Shown here one piece after another: positions 60,970-64,000 of a stretch of DNA of 64,000 nt. Within the stretch, counting starts at the first letter, position 1; every line of letters starts with the position of its first letter. The position numbers were made by a program, and so were the translations under genes. This DNA is from Mogibacterium sp. Lineage in GTDB: Bacteria > Bacillota > Clostridia > Peptostreptococcales > Anaerovoracaceae. The stretch lies in NCBI GenBank assembly GCA_017433975.1, contig JAFRGD010000025.1, positions 1-64,000 on the forward strand, in the 5' to 3' direction. The notes beneath the pieces were generated by a model. That model was not told where the DNA came from. It saw only the letters and a program-made list of their open reading frames with translations, and made no database searches.

Positions 60970-63375
60970 CTATCCGTTCAGCCGGTCGATCACGTGCAGC
61001 AGCCACTCCGCGTTTTGGATCAACTGATCGCGCGTCACCGTTCCGTCCCCGAGGCCCTCCAGAAGCTGCTGGTAGTCCCCTTTGCGGCCCGGCATGAAGA
61101 GGCTACAGCCCGCCGCCGCGACCCGGGCCGTGTTCGGTACGCCGTATTTTGAATCCTTATACAGCAGGAGATTCCCGCCGACGACCCAGTCCGTCATGAT
61201 CAGGCCGTCAAAGCCGAACTCTTCCCGCAGAATCTCCGTCAACGCCGCGCTTTCGGACGTATGCGTTCCGTTCTGCAGGTTGTAGGACGTCATGACCGCC
61301 ATCGGGTCCGCATCGCGCACGCAGATTCCGAAGCCCTTGAGGTAGATCTCGCGGAGCGCCCGCTCGCTCACGAGGCTGTTATTCGCGTAGCGGTTGGTCT
61401 CCTGGTTGTTGGCGGCGTAATGTTTGATCGTCACGCCGCAGCCGCGGTGCCGCTGCACCCCGCGCGAGATCGCCGCGGCGACCTGCCCGCTGACGACCGG
61501 GTCCTCGGAATAGTACTCGAAGTTCCGCCCGCAGAGGACGTTCCGGTGGATGTTGAGCGCCGGCGCGAGCCAGAGGTCGACGCCGAAGATCTGCATCTCG
61601 CCGCCGACGATGTCCCCGCAGAGCTCCGCAAACGAGAGGTCGAAGCTCTGGGCGATCGCGGTTGCGATCGGAATCGCCGTCGTGTACTGCTCCTTGATTA
61701 TGACCCCTTTCCGCTGGCGCGGTGTGCGGGAAAGTACTTTCTTTACCGGCTTCGGCAGCATCTCGGTCATGCTCTCCGGGAGCACCGGTCCGATCGCATG
61801 CGCGCCGTGTTTGTCTTCGTAATATTCACGGGAAAGCCGCACTCCCGCCGGTCCGTCGGCCAGGATGATCGACCGGATTCCCTTGTCCTTGAGGCGGTAG
61901 GTCGACTGGCCGGCCGCCCCGGCGACGCTCATCGCAGAGTCGCCGATGATGCTGGAGATGCCGCCCCGCGGATCGAAGCCGCCGATATTGAGGAGCGCGA
62001 GTTCTTTATCTGAAAGTGTATTTAATACATTATGGGAAGGGTTCCCGGCGCGCTTTACAGGTGCCGGCATGTCAAACGCAAGCGTCTGTACCGGAAGCCC
62101 GGTCAGATCGTACGCCCTTGCCCGGTGATTCCGGTAATCCGCGAACGGGATCTCACCAAAGAGGTTACTTGTCCGCCGCACGACGACGTCCTCCGCGAGC
62201 TCGAACACGCCCGCCGGAACGACGTCGCGGCTGTTGTTCCCGACCAGGACGATGTATTGTCCGGCTTCGAGGAGATATCCCGGGGTCGCCGCGTCATAGC
62301 TCGCGAAGTCGCAGAGGTCAAAGCGGACCGTGAGGTCTTCGCTCTCTCCCGGCGCGAGTTCACGCGTCTTGGCGAAGCCGGCGAGGCTCTTGACCTCCTT
62401 GTCCAGTCTGCCCGCCGGGCAGGACAGGTAGACCTGAGCGACTTCTTTGCCCTTGTATCCGCCGGTGTTCTCCACGCGGACCGTTACCGCAATCTTGCTG
62501 CCCTCGGCGGCAACCGACACCGTGTCCATCCGGAAAGTCGTGTAACCGAGGCCGTAACCGAACGGGAACAGCGGCGCCGCCCCGGACGCGTCAAACCAGC
62601 GGTAACCGACGTAGATGCCTTCGCGGTACTTGACGTCGTCGATCAGGCCGAATTCGCCGAGGCGACAGTAGGCCTCGTACCGGCTCCAGGTCGTCGCCAG
62701 GCGGCCGGACGGGCAGCGTTTGCCGAGCAGAATGTCCGCGAGCGCGTTTCCGGTCTCGACGCCGAGCTGTGAAAGCACCAGGATGTTGCCGACCCCGAGG
62801 ACCGGTGTCAGGTCAACCGGTCCGCCGGCGTTGATGACCAGCATGAAGCGTTCATAAGCCGCGTCCAGCGCGAGGATGTCGCGCACCTCGCTGTCGGTCA
62901 GGCGGAAGTCGCCCTTGTCCGGGATGCGGTCGTTGCCCTCGCCCGAGATGCGGGACACCACGTAGATCGCGGCATCCGCGCCGCAGTCCAGCGGAATCCG
63001 GTAGTCCGGCTGCTTCATCACCGCGCCCATGGACGCCTGAATGATGTTAAGACCGTTGCGTCTTGCGGTGCGGCGGACGTCACCGTAGAATTGCTCCCGC
63101 GCCGCGGCCTCGACCTCCGCGTACTCCTCCGGCCACAGTTTGTTGACCAAGTGGAAGCCGGCGGACTCGAGTCCGTCTTCGATGTTCACAAAATACCGGG
63201 AGTTGACCTCGCCGGACCCGGTACCACCCTTGACGGTATACCGTACGCCGGCGCCGACGGCCTCCAGCCGGCACGGCTCCCGGAGCGGAAACGCCCCGTT
63301 ATATTTGAGCAGCACGGCGCAGTCCGCCAGATACGGTCTGAGCCTGCTGATATTAACCTCTTCATATTTGTTCAT
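60970..63375 (-). CDS. GH3 beta-glucosidase-type enzyme with permuted domain order
   Basis: 801 residues; GAGGG precedes the ATG. GH3 motifs are clear but the order is reversed. The alpha/beta-sandwich part with DAAIYVVSRISGEGNDR lies at ~120-260 and the FnIII-like part with VRVENTGGYKGKEVAQVYLS at ~290-390. The TIM-barrel part follows, with SIILADGPAGVR, LNIHRNVLCGRNFEYYSEDP, IKHYAANNQETNR and GLIMTDWVVGG (nucleophile Asp near 729). No signal peptide, so probably cytoplasmic and acting on imported oligosaccharides. Permuted GH3 enzymes are known from ruminal and gut clostridia. The sugar specificity is not decided. Confidence 0.9.
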   Translation of the reverse strand: MNKYEEVNISRLRPYLADCAVLLKYNGAFPLREPCRLEAVGAGVRYTVKGGTGSGEVNSRYFVNIEDGLESAGFHLVNKLWPEEYAEVEAAAREQFYGDVRRTARRNGLNIIQASMGAVMKQPDYRIPLDCGADAAIYVVSRISGEGNDRIPDKGDFRLTDSEVRDILALDAAYERFMLVINAGGPVDLTPVLGVGNILVLSQLGVETGNALADILLGKRCPSGRLATTWSRYEAYCRLGEFGLIDDVKYREGIYVGYRWFDASGAAPLFPFGYGLGYTTFRMDTVSVAAEGSKIAVTVRVENTGGYKGKEVAQVYLSCPAGRLDKEVKSLAGFAKTRELAPGESEDLTVRFDLCDFASYDAATPGYLLEAGQYIVLVGNNSRDVVPAGVFELAEDVVVRRTSNLFGEIPFADYRNHRARAYDLTGLPVQTLAFDMPAPVKRAGNPSHNVLNTLSDKELALLNIGGFDPRGGISSIIGDSAMSVAGAAGQSTYRLKDKGIRSIILADGPAGVRLSREYYEDKHGAHAIGPVLPESMTEMLPKPVKKVLSRTPRQRKGVIIKEQYTTAIPIATAIAQSFDLSFAELCGDIVGGEMQIFGVDLWLAPALNIHRNVLCGRNFEYYSEDPVVSGQVAAAISRGVQRHRGCGVTIKHYAANNQETNRYANNSLVSERALREIYLKGFGICVRDADPMAVMTSYNLQNGTHTSESAALTEILREEFGFDGLIMTDWVVGGNLLLYKDSKYGVPNTARVAAAGCSLFMPGRKGDYQQLLEGLGDGTVTRDQLIQNAEWLLHVIDRLNG

Positions 63376-63426
63376 GCAGCTACCCTCTCATCAGTATATT
63401 TACATTATTTTATCATATTTGCTCGG

Positions 63427-63468
63427 AAAAAGAAAATCTCCCGGCCGCCGCAATTGCAGTCGGCCGGG
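63427..63468 (-). terminator. Terminator of the HTH-like paralogue B gene
   Basis: CCCGGCCG (63440-63447) and CGGCCGGG (63461-63468) pair around a 13-base loop; ATTTTCTTTTT follows on the minus strand. Confidence 0.75.
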
Positions 63469-63476
63469 TGCGTCCG

Positions 63477-64000
63477 TCAAAGCGTCCCGAGCAGCTCCAG
63501 CCCATGGTCGAACAGTACGATGTTGTCCTGCGTGATATCGTATTTCTTGTTCTCCAGGAAGTACTGCACCGCCAGGTCGAACCTGCTGCCCGGGCTGAGC
63601 GCATAGCCCGCGCTGGCGAGCAGCGCCTGTGCCTCCGGAAGTGTCAGCCGGAGTGCGAGCGCGAGCGCGCAGACGGTATTCTTCTTTGGTTTGGCGTCCT
63701 TATCGGCCATTATTTTGGAGAAATGCTGCTTGGTGATGTTGGCGTTCCGATAGACCTCAGGGTTGCTCATGTCCCGCTCGATGATCAGCCGGCGCAGGTG
63801 CTCCTGGAACGTCTCCTGGGTCTTGTCCACCCAGTCCCCAAAGGACGTCGTGGTCGCCGGCTTGCTGTCTACAGAAGCTTTCTTTGCACTGGCCGGTTTT
63901 TTTCCGCCAGTCGGTGACCCCAGCGGCTTTTCCTTTGCGTCGGCCGCCATGTTCCGCAGGTCCTCATAGTACTGCTGGCTCCGCCGGCCCCGCTGCCGCG
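63477..64000 (-). CDS. Protein with HTH-like C-terminal domain (paralogue B, 5' end off the right edge)
   Basis: The frame is open to the right edge. An ATG at 63950 would give 157 residues, but it has no clear ribosome site, and the 16 codons before it (RQRGRRSQQYYEDLRN) are open, so the gene probably starts outside the window. After a Lys/Pro/Ala-rich linker, the C-terminal ~110 residues match paralogue A (59217-60008): FQEHLRRLIIERDMSNPEVYRNANITKQHFSKIM in motif form (EVYRNAN, HFSKIMADKD), ALALALRLTLPEAQALLASAGYALSPGSRFDL and DNIVLFDHGLELLG. HTH-like; possibly the tail of a larger enzyme such as a macrodomain or VWA protein. Confidence 0.7.
   Translation of the reverse strand, partial: RQRGRRSQQYYEDLRNMAADAKEKPLGSPTGGKKPASAKKASVDSKPATTTSFGDWVDKTQETFQEHLRRLIIERDMSNPEVYRNANITKQHFSKIMADKDAKPKKNTVCALALALRLTLPEAQALLASAGYALSPGSRFDLAVQYFLENKKYDITQDNIVLFDHGLELLGTL

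Overview
The window looks like chromosome of a fairly high-GC, Gram-positive anaerobe of the Clostridia. The basis is a class B sortase with sortase-anchored giant surface proteins, a Mur ligase, good sigma-A type promoters, AGGAGG ribosome sites, and a citrate-synthase gene of the (Re)-type DRE-TIM family rather than the ordinary type. A placement near Anaerovoracaceae/Eubacteriales is only a guess. I saw no rRNA, tRNA, CRISPR array, transposase or phage gene.

Layout. 1-17.3 kb: two giant secreted surface proteins (one running off the left edge; the other with a VWA head and a long stalk of isopeptide domains), a phosphoribosyltransferase, a flavodoxin-like protein and a class B sortase. 17.3-22.2 kb: a hexose-phosphate mutase, a MurE-like ligase and a degenerate ADP-ribosylglycohydrolase. 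22.2-27.6 kb: an operon for (Re)-citrate synthase, aconitase and isocitrate dehydrogenase, the oxidative route to 2-oxoglutarate; the 3' ends of two of its genes are reiterated downstream of their stop codons. 27.7-36.8 kb: a two-component system divergent from a VTC / DUF4956 / carbohydrate-binding lipoprotein / glycosyltransferase-GtrA-phosphodiester glycosidase cluster. 36.9-42.7 kb: a membrane-anchored TIR-LRR protein behind tldD-tldE. 42.8-44.9 kb: three small plus-strand genes.

44.9-51.4 kb holds the most unusual unit: four overlapping minus-strand genes with their own promoter, bounded by terminators. In order of transcription they encode a membrane protein with two Rossmann-like regions and a RyR-like C-terminus, a two-TM potassium-channel protein with the TVGYGD filter and a RyR-like C-terminus, a TIR-like membrane protein whose catalytic Glu position is Cys, and a TIR-TM-TPR protein that keeps the Glu. 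I propose a membrane signalling or defence cassette in which a TIR-made NAD-derived nucleotide gates a potassium channel through RyR-type domains. This is inference from domain content and gene coupling.

51.4-56.5 kb: an FAD oxidoreductase, an iron-sulfur flavin reductase, a MerR regulator and an MFS transporter, with a long-spacer MerR-type promoter in front. 56.5-64 kb: a symporter fused to an ATPase-like N-terminal domain, a VWA protein, two paralogous proteins with a shared HTH-like C-terminal domain, a flavodoxin, a VOC protein and a GH3 glycosidase with inverted domain order. Function names come from motif recognition by eye; no database search was run.
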